Shown: positions 1 through 11,618, counted from the first letter of the stretch. The stretch is DNA of 64,000 nucleotides from Valencia hispanica (GCA_963556495.2 OY747723.1:16641001-16705000); one strand, 5' to 3'. The notes: generated by a model not told the origin, from the sequence alone. Numbers and translations: made by a program.

Positions 1-248
1 CACATGCCGCTTTCGGAAAACATAGGCCCCCGATCAGTTTTATATCCCCCGTTTGCAGGTCGGGGAGCAGCAAGGTGCATTTGCTCCGCTGCTCCCTGGT
101 GCTGCGAAGGGAGGGGGGGGCGGTTCTGAAGTAAATGAAGCGGCTGGAAGTGAAGCGGCATCTAATTAGCACGCAAAAAAAAACAAACAACAAACACAAA
201 AATCACCATGACAATATAAGATACACTTATAATTTGCACCGATTGATA

Positions 249-431
249 ATTGCTGCTGCCAGCTGTGCCAGTTGCAAGGGGTGCGCTGAGAGGGGGGGCT
301 TTCACTTCAAGCTCATAAAGTTAAAATAATATTTTCTTTTGGGTTGTACGAATCTGCTCACACTCTAAAGTGTAGATCAAAATTGCCAGCTTTGCCTGTT
401 GCAAGGGGTACGTGGGAGGGGAGGCGGCTTT
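249..431 (+). repeat. Imperfect direct repeat pair near the window start
   Basis: Two ~50-bp segments (249-303 and 381-431) share the order TTGCCAGCT-like, then GTTGCAAGGGG, then a G-run and GGCTTT. They are separated by ~78 bp. This could be a degenerate tandem repeat or two relics of one repeat family. No coding potential is seen around it, and the rest of 1-700 shows nothing else I recognise. Confidence 0.4.
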
Positions 432-699
432 GTATGTTTTTGTTCTATTTTCTCCTATTTATATGTAAGTCACTTTGTATTTGTATGTATGCACCGTAAA
501 AATTTACAAATGTTTATCAGGATAAATTCTGTATATTTCTGACAACAGTGTATACAACAACATGTAAAAGACAAACAATGGAGGATTTTCATGTAAATAA
601 ATAATCTGCTTTAGCTGGTATATGGTAACATGATTTATCATAGCACCCTCTGCTGTCTGTACCGAGAATAGCACACTTGCAAATGAAGTCTCCATTGTC

Positions 700-1262
700 T
701 TGATCGAAGCCTGATATTCCGGTGGACTTGGTTCGATCGGGGATCAAAATTGCAACATTGTTGCTTTTTTTAGCTTGTGTGGTTCGCATTCACACTGCAC
801 TTTGTCAAACCAACCAAAGGTTTTGAGAAACATGTTTACCTCCCCACCTGTGGCGGTGCTGCACCAAGAAGCAGGGGGCACTTCCTGTTCCGGACACCTC
901 CTGTTTCATCAACTGTAAACAAACATGGAGTGGAATCAGATCCTAGCGGTTTATGATTGCTCTCTTGTCTTTGGCAAATGTGCCAGGACGAGGCAGAATT
1001 GTTTTTTCCCGTGATTGTTTTGGTTTTATTTCCCCAGAATGTTCTGCGCTATTGCCACATATGCAATCGAACCGCAACAGTGTTCACTTCAACCGAGCCG
1101 AGACCTAGGTTTTTAGGCGGACCAGAGTTCGCTTTTTTCGGTCTTCATCAGAGATTGCGCATTCACACCTCCCCATACGAACCAAACTTTCTAGGCAAAC
1201 AAACTAGAGTTCAATAAAAGCAGACTAAACAGGGCTGGTGTGAATGCACACTAAGGAACAAA
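700..1262. mobile_element. Probable non-autonomous DNA transposon-like repeat
   Basis: The left side contains GTTCGCATTCACACTGC (about 782-798). The right side, read on the minus strand, contains GTGCATTCACACCAG (about 1236-1250), so the ends are inverted and related. The inside carries several GGTTCG/CGAACC words in both orientations. This composition resembles a dispersed fish repeat I recall. I cannot define exact ends or a target duplication, and no transposase frame is present. The superfamily is not assigned. Confidence 0.35.
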
Positions 1263-2640
1263 AGGCAACAACTGAAAGCCAGTTGAGAGGACAAGAATCA
1301 GAGATTACACAAAGACAGAAGGTAATGAAGACTACACAAAGTTGATGGATGCAATAGATCATTGATGGCTTTGTCCAGGAAACAGCAGAACACGGAAAAC
1401 CTGAGCCAGAGGTACGTTCTGTATGATAGAAAGAACACAGGGTACAGAACGCAAAGTTATTAATAGGAGCAATAGATCCGTCACCCTATCCAAAGGACAA
1501 CTGCAAGGAAACACAAGGTCAGGAGTACTTTCTAAGTACATTTTGACCAAGGGGCAAACTCTGCCGGCCAAATGTGAAGCCAATACGGAAGTGACACAAA
1601 TTGTGGTTCCCCCCTCATCTGGTAGTGGGCTTGCCCTTTTGATTGACAGGTCTCAGATGAGCCGTCAGCGCTAGTGCTGGTGGCTAGCAGCTTGCACCCC
1701 TCTGCTTGCTCCAGGTAAGGCCTTTAGTCTTGGGCTAGCGTTAAAAATCTAGGCCATTTCGTTTCTTTGAAGTTGACAATCAGTTGCGCCCTCAATCTTT
1801 ATTCGTGTTTGGATGTTTATCGTGCACTTATTGGACAAATATGGCTTGCAGTGGTATTGTTTGCACTAACAGAACGTCCAATAAGTCTGAGCTCAATTTT
1901 TTCCGGAAAGTAAAATTATATTTCTGCTCTGCATTTAAGATAACACTGCTTGGTCAAAAATGGGTTGAAGTAATCAGATTTCTTCTTTACTTTACATATT
2001 AATTATTAAAACTTGTTTTAATTAAAATTCACATAGTCTTATTGAAAGTTATGGACCAACAAAATTATTTGACAAAATTACTGAATGTGCCTAGAAGGCA
2101 GATGGCTAGGCAAAGTCTCACAACCGCGGTTTTCTGGCTAAAAGCCTGCGCCAACCTCCATTAGATTCGGTTAGCTCTGGGTTAGCTCAGTTAGCTCATA
2201 GCTACATCGGCTCAGAGTTTGATGGGTGTCAATCATCCGCCCACACCCTCCACGCCCCACTCTCAGCTCCAACTCTTTGCTCATTTTTTGTATTTCCCGG
2301 GAGTAACGAGACACGTGACGCGGCCAAGGTGGCAGGGCTGGGAACCGCCTATGGGCAGCCCAAGTCTCCTCCCCTTCCGGTTGATCCGTAGGTTCCCTGG
2401 CTGAAAAAAGAAGAAGAATGAAAGTCAATGGAGCGATAAAATTTAATTTCTGGTCCGCTTTGCCTTACGCCCTGAATCACACATATGCTACCGCAATTTA
2501 AATCATAACTAATCATTTGCGTTCTGACTCTGTTTTTCATGTGATTTCAGATTTTTTGCTTGTAAAAATTTGTAATTAAAATAACTACAAATCAGAAGTC
2601 GCATATATGACGTCATGTAGCTAACATTAGCTAGCACTTG
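1263..2640. other. No recognisable gene; mostly anonymous sequence
   Basis: No frame in this stretch resembles a known protein. At 2160-2400 a moderately GC-rich segment precedes a GAAAAAAGAAGAAGAATG motif at ~2403, which mirrors CTTCTTCTTCTTC at ~2826-2838. These could be remote ends of an element enclosing the exon at 2651-2821, but the similarity is largely simple purine repeat. Confidence 0.4.
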
Positions 2641-2650
2641 AAATACTCAC

Positions 2651-2821
2651 CGAGAACTTATTGAGCTTGTTCCACATGCTGGCTCTCCCTAAACTGATTA
2701 TTTCTCCCCCAGCATAGCTGCCAGTTTCCACATGGCAAGACTTATAATGGTTTTCTCCAGGTTTAATGTTCCTCGTTTCATCCTGGAAGAAGGATGCGAA
2801 GCTCGCTAAACTCACGGCCAT
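2651..2821 (-). CDS. Possible first exon of a multicopy SWIM/YqaJ-type gene
   Basis: Reading the minus strand from an ATG at 2821 gives about 57 codons starting MAVSLASFASFFQDETR, followed by PGENHYKSCHVE. The frame runs into a strong splice donor (GTGAGT) at about 2650-2645. From memory, the block with GENHYKS and a later ASM resembles the N-terminus of multicopy fish proteins with SWIM zinc-finger and YqaJ-like nuclease domains, which behave like mobile or amplified genes. No following exon is visible on the lower-coordinate side, so this is either an isolated exon copy or exon 1 of a gene whose other exons lie outside. The family assignment is tentative. Confidence 0.35.
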
Positions 2822-4317
2822 TTTTCTTCTTCTTCTTCAGTTGTAGTCCACTAGGTGTTTTCACACAAAACCTAAAGTAACTTCCGCTGCCTGTCGGAAA
2901 TTAGCGCTTTCTCGGCATCAAAACGTGTCTATGATATTCACGGACATCATATGTTAAATCCGTGGAACATTTCCAACGGGATCATCACTCCGTTAACTCA
3001 TTCTTTTTTTTTTTTGACATTAGGGGACCCATGGACCGGATGTGGATTGTCTTAACTTTAACGAGAAGAAACCGCCAGCAGATTCAGACTCAGCATAGCC
3101 TTCCATCAGACAGACACAACCAGTTGGTTACAAAAACCTGCTGAAGCAAATAAGAAAAATAACAGTGTTTTTAAGTACAGCAGATCAGGAACGACATCAT
3201 CGGGTCCCCGAGGAGGCTAGAAGAAGGGTTTGTTGCTGCTGTGTTTGAGTGTGTTTTGTCTTTACAAATAGGTGCTATTTGAGCTTCTGTGTGATTTCTG
3301 TACAGGGCAGAACCCAGATGCCGGTACAGCCAGACATCTTCACGGTTTTGATGAAATCTGTTCTGACATGAAACAAAACGGAATTTAATCAGCTCTGTTT
3401 GTTCGCTGCATTGAAACAGAGGCAGTTTTGTCCCCTCTCTCATTCTCTCACATGATTATTCATGGCGCTGCAGTCTGGGTGTAATGGAAATGCATTATAA
3501 AAAACGTTCCCTCACTTTCCTAAAAAGACATAGTTATTCCAAGAAAAAGGGAGGGAAACATCATAAAATAAACAATTTCCTGTGGAAATCCAAGCTCTGA
3601 GTGTTTACCTCAGGGTGCAAAGTCATGCATTGCTTTTGTATAATCCTATTTTATAGTCTGAAGAACAGTTTCTCGTAATTTATAGCTGCAGATCTAATGA
3701 TATCCTTAGGCAAACGCATCACAATGGTAGTTTCGTCATAATTGCACATGGAGTCGAATGTACTGAAACCGAAAGAGGGGGAAAAAAGGAGTGAAATCTC
3801 ATCGTCATGGCAACCCTTTTTTGGCACAAAGAGTCTGGCGTCGGAGCAATTCTTTCCTCTCCAGGGGGCAGGGTAAACTGTGAATATAATAATGTGATAA
3901 TGTATCTCGACAAATACAGAAGGTGTGATGTGCTGGGGTGCTTTGTAGGCTCTCATGATTGCCCTGAAAGTAATGTTTCTCTAATTTCCTGTTCAAGGGA
4001 AGAAGGTGTCACTCCTCACACCGAGATATAAGGAGTTATCAGCATCGCTTGCTGAATGCTATCCGTCCAGTCACAGCTGCCATAGTAAAGTTGTAAGGGG
4101 GAAGAGGAACAATGTACTCGATTTTTTTCCAGTTTTTCCAACAGTATTGAAGAATAATAGCCGAAAAAGCCACACAGCGAACCCACCCTTGGACTTTTTG
4201 CCCTCCAACACTCTTTATTCTTCTCTCTCACTTCAGCTGAGCAGCTAAATTTTAATGTGGGGTCTCAGTGAATGCTTACTTCAGCCAAAACCAAGCTTTG
4301 TTTTTAAAGCAAAGTTA
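2822..4317. other. No recognisable feature apart from a short T-run
   Basis: I found no coding exon, repeat-family end or structured RNA here. A T-run occurs at about 3003-3016. Small frames on both strands have no recognisable domains and are treated as chance. Confidence 0.4.
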
Positions 4318-4502
4318 CCAACCCTGTTCCTCAAGGCACACTACCCTGCATGTTTTAGATGTTTCCCTGCTTTAACACACCTGATTCCGATGATTGCAGT
4401 TCAGCAAAAGCCTGTTAATCACCCATCAATTGAAATCGGGTGTGCTGAAGCAGGGAAACATCCAAAACATGTAGAGCAGTGTACCTTGAGGAGCAGGTTT
4501 AA
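4318..4502. mobile_element. Palindromic MITE, hAT-like
   Basis: Left arm 4321-4390 and right arm 4430-4502 are near-complementary for about 70 bp. Both contain CCTCAAGG, then CATGTTTT, then GATGTTTCCCTGCTT, when read inward from either end. This makes a ~185-bp near-palindrome with no coding capacity. The core words match a very common fish MITE family that I associate with hAT elements. A clean 8-bp duplication is not visible, so the superfamily is inferred. A related copy lies at 26150-26365. Confidence 0.65.
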
Positions 4503-5311
4503 AAAAACACTGACTAAGATCACTTTGATTATATGAAAGCAACCTGCAGCTGCATGGGTATTTTTTATTAGACAAAATAAGAAATGCTGAAGGTTAACTA
4601 CTTTATTTCCTTTTAATTAAAATAAGACAGAATTAATCATGGTAAGGTTCAAAGCTGCATATTCATTGTGCCAAAGTTCAACGCATTAAGCTGCTTTCAC
4701 CCTGGGAAATGACTGCTTAAAATATCGCCAATGTGCAAAACAACTCTTTGCCCTAACTCTTAGTTTTTGTTTACATTTTTGGGGGCCAAAAAAGTTGCTA
4801 TGACAATGAGTGTTCCCTTCTCTGTAAAAAGGAAAATATCTTTGCAAAGTATGTAAAGGTTTTGACCTCACAAAAGAAGAACTCTCTTCACTGGTTATTT
4901 AGAAACACCCCCAGACAGAAACTCGTTTTGATTGGTTGATCAGGCCTGATAGACATGGTTTGGGTGGTGGTGCAAGTACCAGAGTCCTCAGAACCGAGTC
5001 AGCAGAACCTTTTTGCCTAGCAAATAAGACTGGCCGAACCGAGTCACCAGGACATGGCTAGTGTCTGGAGCTTCGGCTTTGATAAATGTAGCTTTTCGTC
5101 TAACTTTTGAGTGGCGTCTCTACAAAGAGTTGTTTTATTTTTGCATCCAAACCCGGAGCAAGAAACCACAGCTTCTGTCCTGTTTAAGTAACCACCACAG
5201 GTCAACTGAAGCAGTGCTGCCAACTATGTTGAGGTGTGTCTCTAAGCAAAAGATAAAATAATGAGGGAGCTGGATATTTGTGGAGATACAACGGTGGTCC
5301 TGTGAGGAAAC

Positions 5312-5766
5312 TAGGGATAAACCAATATAAATATTAGCCTGATATGAACTATTTTTTAATATTGGCATCGACCGAGATACCTCTTTAAAAGATCAGATTT
5401 CTTCTGTTTAGTAATTGCTGTCTGATGGCTCAACAAAAATCAAATCCATAATTTCTTTTTATGTACCTGTTTTAATACACAGTTTATTGATTTGTTTGAT
5501 TACCTTTGGTTAAATGTTTGATTTTAAGACTCTGGAGTGCACAAAGTTAAGATTCAAGAGTTGGTTAAATTCTGTATTAAAAAACTGATTAGGTTCAGAA
5601 ATGTTGTCCATCCACTGTGGTTATTAGTGACATTTGGGCATACAAATAAGGTGAAAAAGCGTTTAGATATCGGCCATAAAAATCGTCCCAAAAATCGACC
5701 ATTGGCTGACTGTGATGTCCACATATCGGCGTTGGTAATAGAAAAACCTATATCAGTCGATCCCTG
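5312..5766. mobile_element. Non-autonomous hAT-like transposon
   Basis: The left terminus (TAGGGATAAACCAATATA) and the reverse complement of the right terminus (CAGGGATCGACTGATATA) are imperfect terminal inverted repeats. The 8 bp outside the ends, GAGGAAAC and GAGGGCAC, match at 6 of 8 positions, as expected of an aged hAT target duplication. The interior is AT-rich with 'atatcgg'-type words near the right end and no transposase frame. Confidence 0.5.
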
Positions 5767-5869
5767 GAGGGCACCATGCTGGTGGATGCTTTGTCACTTT
5801 GTTTCTCCCCAAACATCTCTTAAAATAACTAGAAAACTCCCTAAGACCATTAAATAACTTTCTGAGAAG

Positions 5870-6454
5870 CAGGGATGGAGTACTCGAGTCCTGGACTCGG
5901 ACTCAAGTCCCGAGTTGAGTCCCTTTTTAAGGGACTTGTGACTTGACTCGAGCAGCACAACAATGACTTGCACTTGGACTTGCAACGTTAGGTTATGGAC
6001 TCTGAGATGTGAAATTGCTGATGTTAGAATTAGCATGTAGCTGATGCAAATTTTAGGTCAGATTACTGGACAAATTTTATTAAATTTAACTACTTCACAA
6101 AGCCTATATAAGTGTACAGGTGACACATTGGTTACTTTGATTACCATCAATTTTATTTTAGGCGTGATTTATTATTTTTCACATGCTATTGTGTTAGCTT
6201 GGTGAAATTATGGGGGTATTGAGTACAATAAAAAAATAATTCAACCATGTATGGTTGCCATTATTCTAGTCTTAAAATCGACACCCTGCTTTATTTTTGA
6301 CTTTTTGACAGGTGGTAATGACTTGACTTGGACTGGGAGATTCTATTGGGGACTTGGGCTTGGCCTGTAGGACCTAGCGAATTGACTTGGAGTCAAACAC
6401 TAAGGACTTGAGAGTGACTTGGACTCGAGAGATGGTGACTTGACTACAACACTG
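5870..6454. mobile_element. Non-autonomous hAT-like element rich in GACTTG hexamers
   Basis: The termini are CAGGGATGGAGT (left) and CAGTGTTGTAGT (right, reverse complement). The flanks are CTGAGAAG and CTGAGAAT, a 7 of 8 match to an 8-bp duplication. The element is 585 bp and non-coding. Its end regions (5882-5980 and 6310-6440) are dense in GACTTG/CAAGTC and GACTCG/CGAGTC hexamers, which suggest protein-binding or subterminal repeats. From the TIR form and 8-bp duplication I infer the hAT superfamily. Confidence 0.6.
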
Positions 6455-7639
6455 CTGAGAATTAAACAGATACTTGCTAATTTTGAGAGCAGGGATGTCC
6501 AAACTGCAGCTCTTAAAAGAATCATATTTGGAACCCCTCCTCAATTAAAACATAGAACAAATTTTGACCTCCAGTATAGCATTTGGTGTAGATGGACAAT
6601 GTTTTGTAAGTTTTAGAGCAAACTTTTCACATACATTTTATGTCTCGATAAAATGGAAAATGTTAGCTTTAAGACAAAGTTTTGTCTTTCATCAGCCATG
6701 TTTTTTGTTGTTGTTTTGTTCATTTTCATTTCATTGAAAAAAGAACATCCGGTGACTTTTACCAAAGAACAGTCTCGGGCACATCTATTCAATAAACTTA
6801 AAGAAAGAGTGATCCCATTGATGTTGATTGAACAGAAAAAAACAACAACTTTTGAAACAGTCTGCTCCATGAAAACTACAAATAGATCAACTCCATGTGG
6901 CAAATGTTTGACACCCTTTCTATATTTCGGATCTTTAATGATTTATAGATCACTTTTCTACAAATATCGGACTCGGGTTTTCGCTTCATTAAAATATTTT
7001 TTAATTAATTGCTAAGCAGGTAAAAAAAACAACACTTTGTTGTGTGTTTTCAATTAAAACCGTGTCCACCAGGGAGTTTAAAATGAACAAATGTAGCCCC
7101 TGTGGCAAAAGGCATGAACATCAGTTTGTTGAGGCTTTAATGAGCGCCAGTTCCATTCTAACCCAGTCCACAGGTGGTGTATAGTTTAAAATCAATTGGT
7201 GGTCTTGGGTTTCTTGTGCTATATTTTATTCTCTTTTAGTAATTTGTGAAAAATAATCGGCATTAGACATGACATTTCTCCCTAAAATTGTAAGTGAACA
7301 GTTATATTTTGCATGTTTCTTTTTTCAATAGATATCTCAAAAATCAAAGGAAACCTATTCTTCTTCATTACAAATGCAACTGTTAACTTAAACAGTGGAA
7401 ATGGTAGAGGTGGGTTTCCTTGCGTTCTGCAAGTGTGTTCTCAGAGCAAATTGTTGGGTCTCTTTGTAAAGCACCTTCAGATGGCTTTTTGATTGGCTTC
7501 AATGTATTGAATCAAGCTGAGCCAGGGGTTTTAAAGTACCAAGAAATTCACAATTAGAGGTGGCGTTAGGGTTGTAGACCTCTTGCTGTGGAATTCATTG
7601 GCTTGAGATTTATGGATCTAAATCAGAGATATTTTACTA
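6455..7639. other. Mostly anonymous; one possible hAT end fragment
   Basis: At about 6490-6511 the words GCAGGGATGTCCAAACTGC match the typical terminus of an abundant vertebrate hAT family, but no partner end is seen. A 120-codon open frame at 6653-7015 (+) is AT-rich and domainless, and I regard it as chance. Nothing else is recognised. Confidence 0.35.
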
Positions 7640-8430
7640 CCTTCTGTAGCTTACTGCTTGTAGAAACAGTTGGCAGATCACAACCAGCAAATCCCTACGT
7701 GCACCTCTGAGACTTATTAGCAAGATTCAGCATATCCTTCAAGCATCTTGGCTACAGCTTTGACTATATGAGCTGTACGGCTCACTATTCTGCAGTCTAG
7801 ACAGAATAAAATAGAAGACATGCAAGCAAACACTTGTGCACAACACACACCATTTCCCACTATATCATTACTGTGCACTCTCCTACACCTTTCATCCTCC
7901 CTCTCCTCAGAGTCACTGGGAGCAAAATTTGATTTCCGCCTCATAACTCTCTCCATAATGCGATATCGCCAGCACTAAATTGCCAAGATAACCTTTATCA
8001 GAGTAGAGGTGAAAGCCCCGGATCGTTGAGCGTTTATTTCCCCGCAAGGCAAGAAAAACAAGGAGGCACAGAGGATAATAGATATTTTCCCTTGGGGAAA
8101 AGCCACGGACACCTTAGCAGCGTCCCTGAGCCATTTGGATAGACATCGGGCGCTGAAGGAACGTTCTTGAGAGGGATGCGTGTGATGAACGCGGGCAACC
8201 CTTCTAGCAGCTGCCTGTCGAAGGACTTTATTATTTCTCGCCTTCTCTTTCGATGTGTTCATGTGTGTGTAGTGCGTGGGCTTCGAAATAGCTTCTTTCA
8301 ATAAAGCTTTGTTTACTTGACCCTAGAGAATGTATCAGCGAGGCCTTTTGGGGAGTGTGTGAACAGAAGGCAGAGTTCCTTTGTATTTCTTTCTCCATCT
8401 GAGATCCATGATTACACATATTAAAACACT
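7640..8430. promoter_or_regulatory. Candidate conserved non-coding element
   Basis: This block is balanced in base composition, non-repetitive and lacks any transposon signature, unlike its surroundings. It contains paired GATA-type sites in opposite orientation (AGATAACCTTTATCA at about 7985-7999). An open frame at 7717-7956 (minus) has no recognisable domain. My reading is a possible enhancer-type element; no cross-species comparison was possible. Confidence 0.25.
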
Positions 8431-9020
8431 ATCAAATATTTCACTCGGTACAATAAGAAAATGTATCAAAATCTACATGTAATGAATTTTTTTAGAGTAC
8501 TTCTTCTTAACACTGTTTTATACAAGGGATGCACAAGTCAGATATTTAGGACTGATTTCTGATCCTTGGTTCTTGCAAACTTTATTTTCCTTTCTCTTTA
8601 AGTACTATAAGATGAGATGATATGATATTAAAAATCCCCTATTTCTGCCTTCCTGCCTTTGAATGGACATTAATTATTAGCTTTAGGTGCTGAGGCAATA
8701 TCATGCCACAAGAATCTGCAATTGGTTTACGAAGTTGAGAAAATTCTGTAGTATCTTATATTTAGCCTCTACTAATCTATCCTGTCTTTTAGCAATTAAA
8801 CATAAAAGTTACAATCTTAGGTCTATAGATGTTTTCCAATTTGTTCTCCCCAAAGTTCAAACTGAACTAGGCAGGAATCTAACTTAAAATCTAAGCTTCA
8901 ACTTCAAACCCTTGTTACATTGAAGGAGTTTAAAAATATGGTGTTATCTTTGCAGAAAATTGTATGTGTGAGTGTTTTCTGCCAGCAAATTTTAATGTGT
9001 GTGAGTTTTTTTTTTTTTTT

Positions 9021-9131
9021 TGTAGTAACTATGCTGCTGCTGTCTTGGCCAGGTCTCTCTTTTAAAAGAGATCTATGATCTTAATAAGACTCTCATTAAA
9101 GGTTAAATAAAGGTTCAATTGAAAAAAAAAA
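9021..9131 (+). mobile_element. 3' end of a LINE-type retroelement with A-rich tail
   Basis: The sequence CTTGGCCAGGTCTCTCTTTT, followed by AAAGAGAT, then GGTTAAATAAAGGTT and a run of As, matches the stereotyped 3' end of a common fish non-LTR retroelement. Only about 110 bp is recognisable, so it is either severely 5'-truncated or decayed upstream. A (T)n run at 9006-9021 abuts the 5' side. Confidence 0.5.
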
Positions 9132-9187
9132 TAGCGATTAGCACGGTTAGCAAAACTAAAAACAACAATTTCTGTGCATATTCCCTA

Positions 9188-9285
9188 GAACACAGGTGTC
9201 AAACTCAAGTTTTCGAGGGCAGAGGAACCTGACAGCATGCTGAGGAGAAAAATTAGCTTAGTTTAACACCCCTGCCCTAAAAAAT
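9188..9285. mobile_element. hAT terminal fragment
   Basis: ACACAGGTGTCAAACTCAAG at 9190-9209 matches a widespread vertebrate hAT end. The remaining ~75 bp is degenerate and ends near the words 'taacacccctgccc'. No coding region or target duplication is discernible. The stretches 8431-9005 and 9286-9735 hold nothing else that I recognise. Confidence 0.35.
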
Positions 9286-9743
9286 GTAGATCTTAAGCTT
9301 AACTCAGAGGTTTTTTTAAAAGGCTGTTATCTGCTTTAAGTGATGCTCTCTCTCGCTCTCTTGCGGCAACCTGAATGAACGGCAGACACCTCGACATGTT
9401 GCAGAAAATATTTTTCTTTCAATGGCGTCTGACATATTTGAGCTTATATTGAGCTGATACTATAAATGGGAATGTTAAGTTAAGATAGGTCACCGATTAG
9501 GATCACTTTGAAGTAGGAATCCTATGAAGAAGAAAGACAAACAGTTTCATCAAGCTAAATACTGAACAATAAACCCAATATCCATTGGGCTGAAATTAAT
9601 AAAGGAGTGAAAGAATACTTGTGTTCTAAGGCAAGCATGTCTCATCTGTGATAGTCTCCAGGTAGGTTAGAGCAGAGTCTTATTTTGGGTGGTGATCTGT
9701 GAAAGCAAGTGATGTTGAATCAAAGCTTTAAGGATATTCACTT

Positions 9744-10236
9744 TTGATTGATTTTGGTTGGGTGTTTGGTCTTGGTGCTCTTTGGCGTTCAGGTGCTGGT
9801 TGGGCTTGTTTTGGGGATCTTGTCCGACTGCTGTGGCTTTTGGTGGGGCACTTTAGAGTGCGGATGGGGCGGACGGACATTGCGATGTCGTGCGTGGGAA
9901 TTGGACCGGGGTGTCGGCAGCCCATGTGGTTCTCAGTTCCCGTTGTTTGTATGTTTGCTTTGTTTGATTATTGTTCTTTCACCCTCTCTCTGCCATACTA
10001 CAGGTGTAGAAGCAGACTTCCAGGGTGTATGTATGTTCTTTATTCTCCTTCCTCTCTTGCATCTTCAATTCCCCTTTTTCCCTTTTAACTTTTTGTCCCA
10101 CTGCTCTTCTCCTTTTTCCCCCTTTATTTTGTTTCCACGTCCATACTATTTTAAATAAATCCACCTTGGCACTCAGACATCAGTTTTGAGTGCCACTCTG
10201 GCAGACAAGACCCGTGTATGAGAAAAAAAAAAAGAA
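9744..10236 (+). mobile_element. 5'-truncated copy of the GC-rich poly(A) retroelement family
   Basis: The order of parts is a G/T-rich 5' half (to ~9930), the words CTCTCTGCC and AGAAGCAGACTTC, a pyrimidine-rich tract (10020-10140), AAATAAA-type words and a terminal run of As (10222-10233). It is flanked by ATTCACTT at 9736-9743 and 10237-10244, consistent with a target duplication. The same order occurs on the minus strand of the longer copy at 52703-56156; for example GGGAATTGGACCGGGGTG here corresponds to GGGGATTGGCCCGGGGTG there. No convincing protein is encoded. Open frames (114 and 136 codons) follow from low stop frequency in G/T- and C/T-rich DNA. Confidence 0.6.
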
Positions 10237-10244
10237 ATTCACTT

Positions 10245-11125
10245 AACATCCTGCAGCACCGGAACTGATGGGGGAAAGAGCTTTTACTCATGCTTCTTTT
10301 TCATGGTCTGAAATGGTCACTGTGTTGTGGGCAAGTTCTCCCACCCTTCCAGCCTCCGGTCATTGAAATCATTTGAAGACATTTTTTGCTGAAATTAACC
10401 CAACTGATGTGACGCACATGGATCTGTGTGTGGCTTCATGGGTCCTTTTAACTTTGTACTCTTACCAAAGGAATGAGTCACACAAAACTAAGCATGAACA
10501 CCATTCTGAAGGCAACTGGCAAGGTTTTGCAGCTTTTACAAAAGTCTTTTTGTTTATATTAGTAATTTCAAACAGATGAGAGGTTGTAAGACTAACTGTC
10601 AAGATGGGACCATGCATGGCTTAATTTGCTTTTCCTTACTGAATAGGGACATTTAGTTTAACTCCAGCTGACTTCTAGAAGCAAAACACAGTTTCTAGCA
10701 GGGTTAGCTTTCTCACAACCACAAATGCCCCCATTTCACTCTTATCCATGGAGACATTTACAGATGGCACTTAAAAAAAAAAAAACTACTCTTTTGACAG
10801 CAAGGCAGTCTGTGTGTGTGTGTGGAGGAGGTCAACTAGAATGCTAAAATGTATCTTTCTGGATGTACATTCTTCTGCTTGATTAGCTTCTTTCCTGTGT
10901 GGTGGTCCTCGTATAAACATGGGCAAATATCAAACCAATAAAGACACATTGGCTAGTTTTATATCAGCTAAAATCATGTCTAATCACCATATAAAATTCT
11001 AAAGGTAAGGTGATTTAAAAATCCCTCTAAGAATTTATCTTTTGGTAAAAATATTAAAGAGTTTTCAAATACAGTCTGATAAAAATAGATGAGGCAGTTT
11101 ACTGTTTAAATATTACAGCTGCAGC
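10245..11125. other. Anonymous sequence with a short (GT)n run
   Basis: No gene is recognised. A GT dinucleotide run lies at about 10809-10824 and an A-run at 10773-10785. A 68-codon open frame at 10373-10579 has no recognisable domain. Confidence 0.4.
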
Positions 11126-11129
11126 TTAA

Positions 11130-11618
11130 AGGAGCAGGGGGCAGAATGAAGAAAAGAAACTCACGAGCAACGTGGCTGGCGCTGCAAGTAACTGCAGCCA
11201 GCCGTACGGGAGCGCGCACAATCGCTTCACAAAAAAAACACACCTCTTCACAGTGGCATACTTCTTTTTCTTACTGCCACTTTTTAGTGGGCTGTGAGTT
11301 GTCCTTGGTCGTTTCCCAGTTGCAGAAGAATCCATTCTCACAATTGAATCAATGGAGGTCTGCGACCATTTCTCTTCCTCTTTTAAAGCTGTCGAGAACG
11401 CGGCACAAGCCGTGTCAATTGACGTCACATCCGTTGGACAGCGCGGGAAATTCGGGCCCTGACCTGCAGCACATTTTGCAGCACAGAGCAAGTGCAAGAA
11501 AATGGAGTGATACGTGGGTGGGCTCATTCTTTTTGGTTTATAACGCTTCATCACCCAACAGCATTAAAAAACTGGACATGGATGTTTATTTTATTTACAA
11601 ATCCTACCCCCTGTTCCT
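11130..11618 (+). mobile_element. TTAA-flanked non-autonomous transposon, copy 1
   Basis: The 489-bp element begins AGGAGCAGGGGGCAG and ends with the inverse CTACCCCCTGTTCCT. TTAA tetramers lie immediately outside (11126-11129 and 11619-11622), the signature of piggyBac or Kolobok insertion. A second copy lies in opposite orientation at 30925-31400. A 158-codon frame reads through the element, and frames matching parts of it survive in both copies, but differences between copies include indels and no domain is recognisable. I treat it as non-coding. The interior contains GC-rich segments with TGACGTCA-like words (about 11421-11427). Confidence 0.75.

Noticed and set aside
6653..7015. A 120-codon open frame (+)
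   Set aside because: AT-rich, no domain, no start context or neighbouring exons; consistent with chance.
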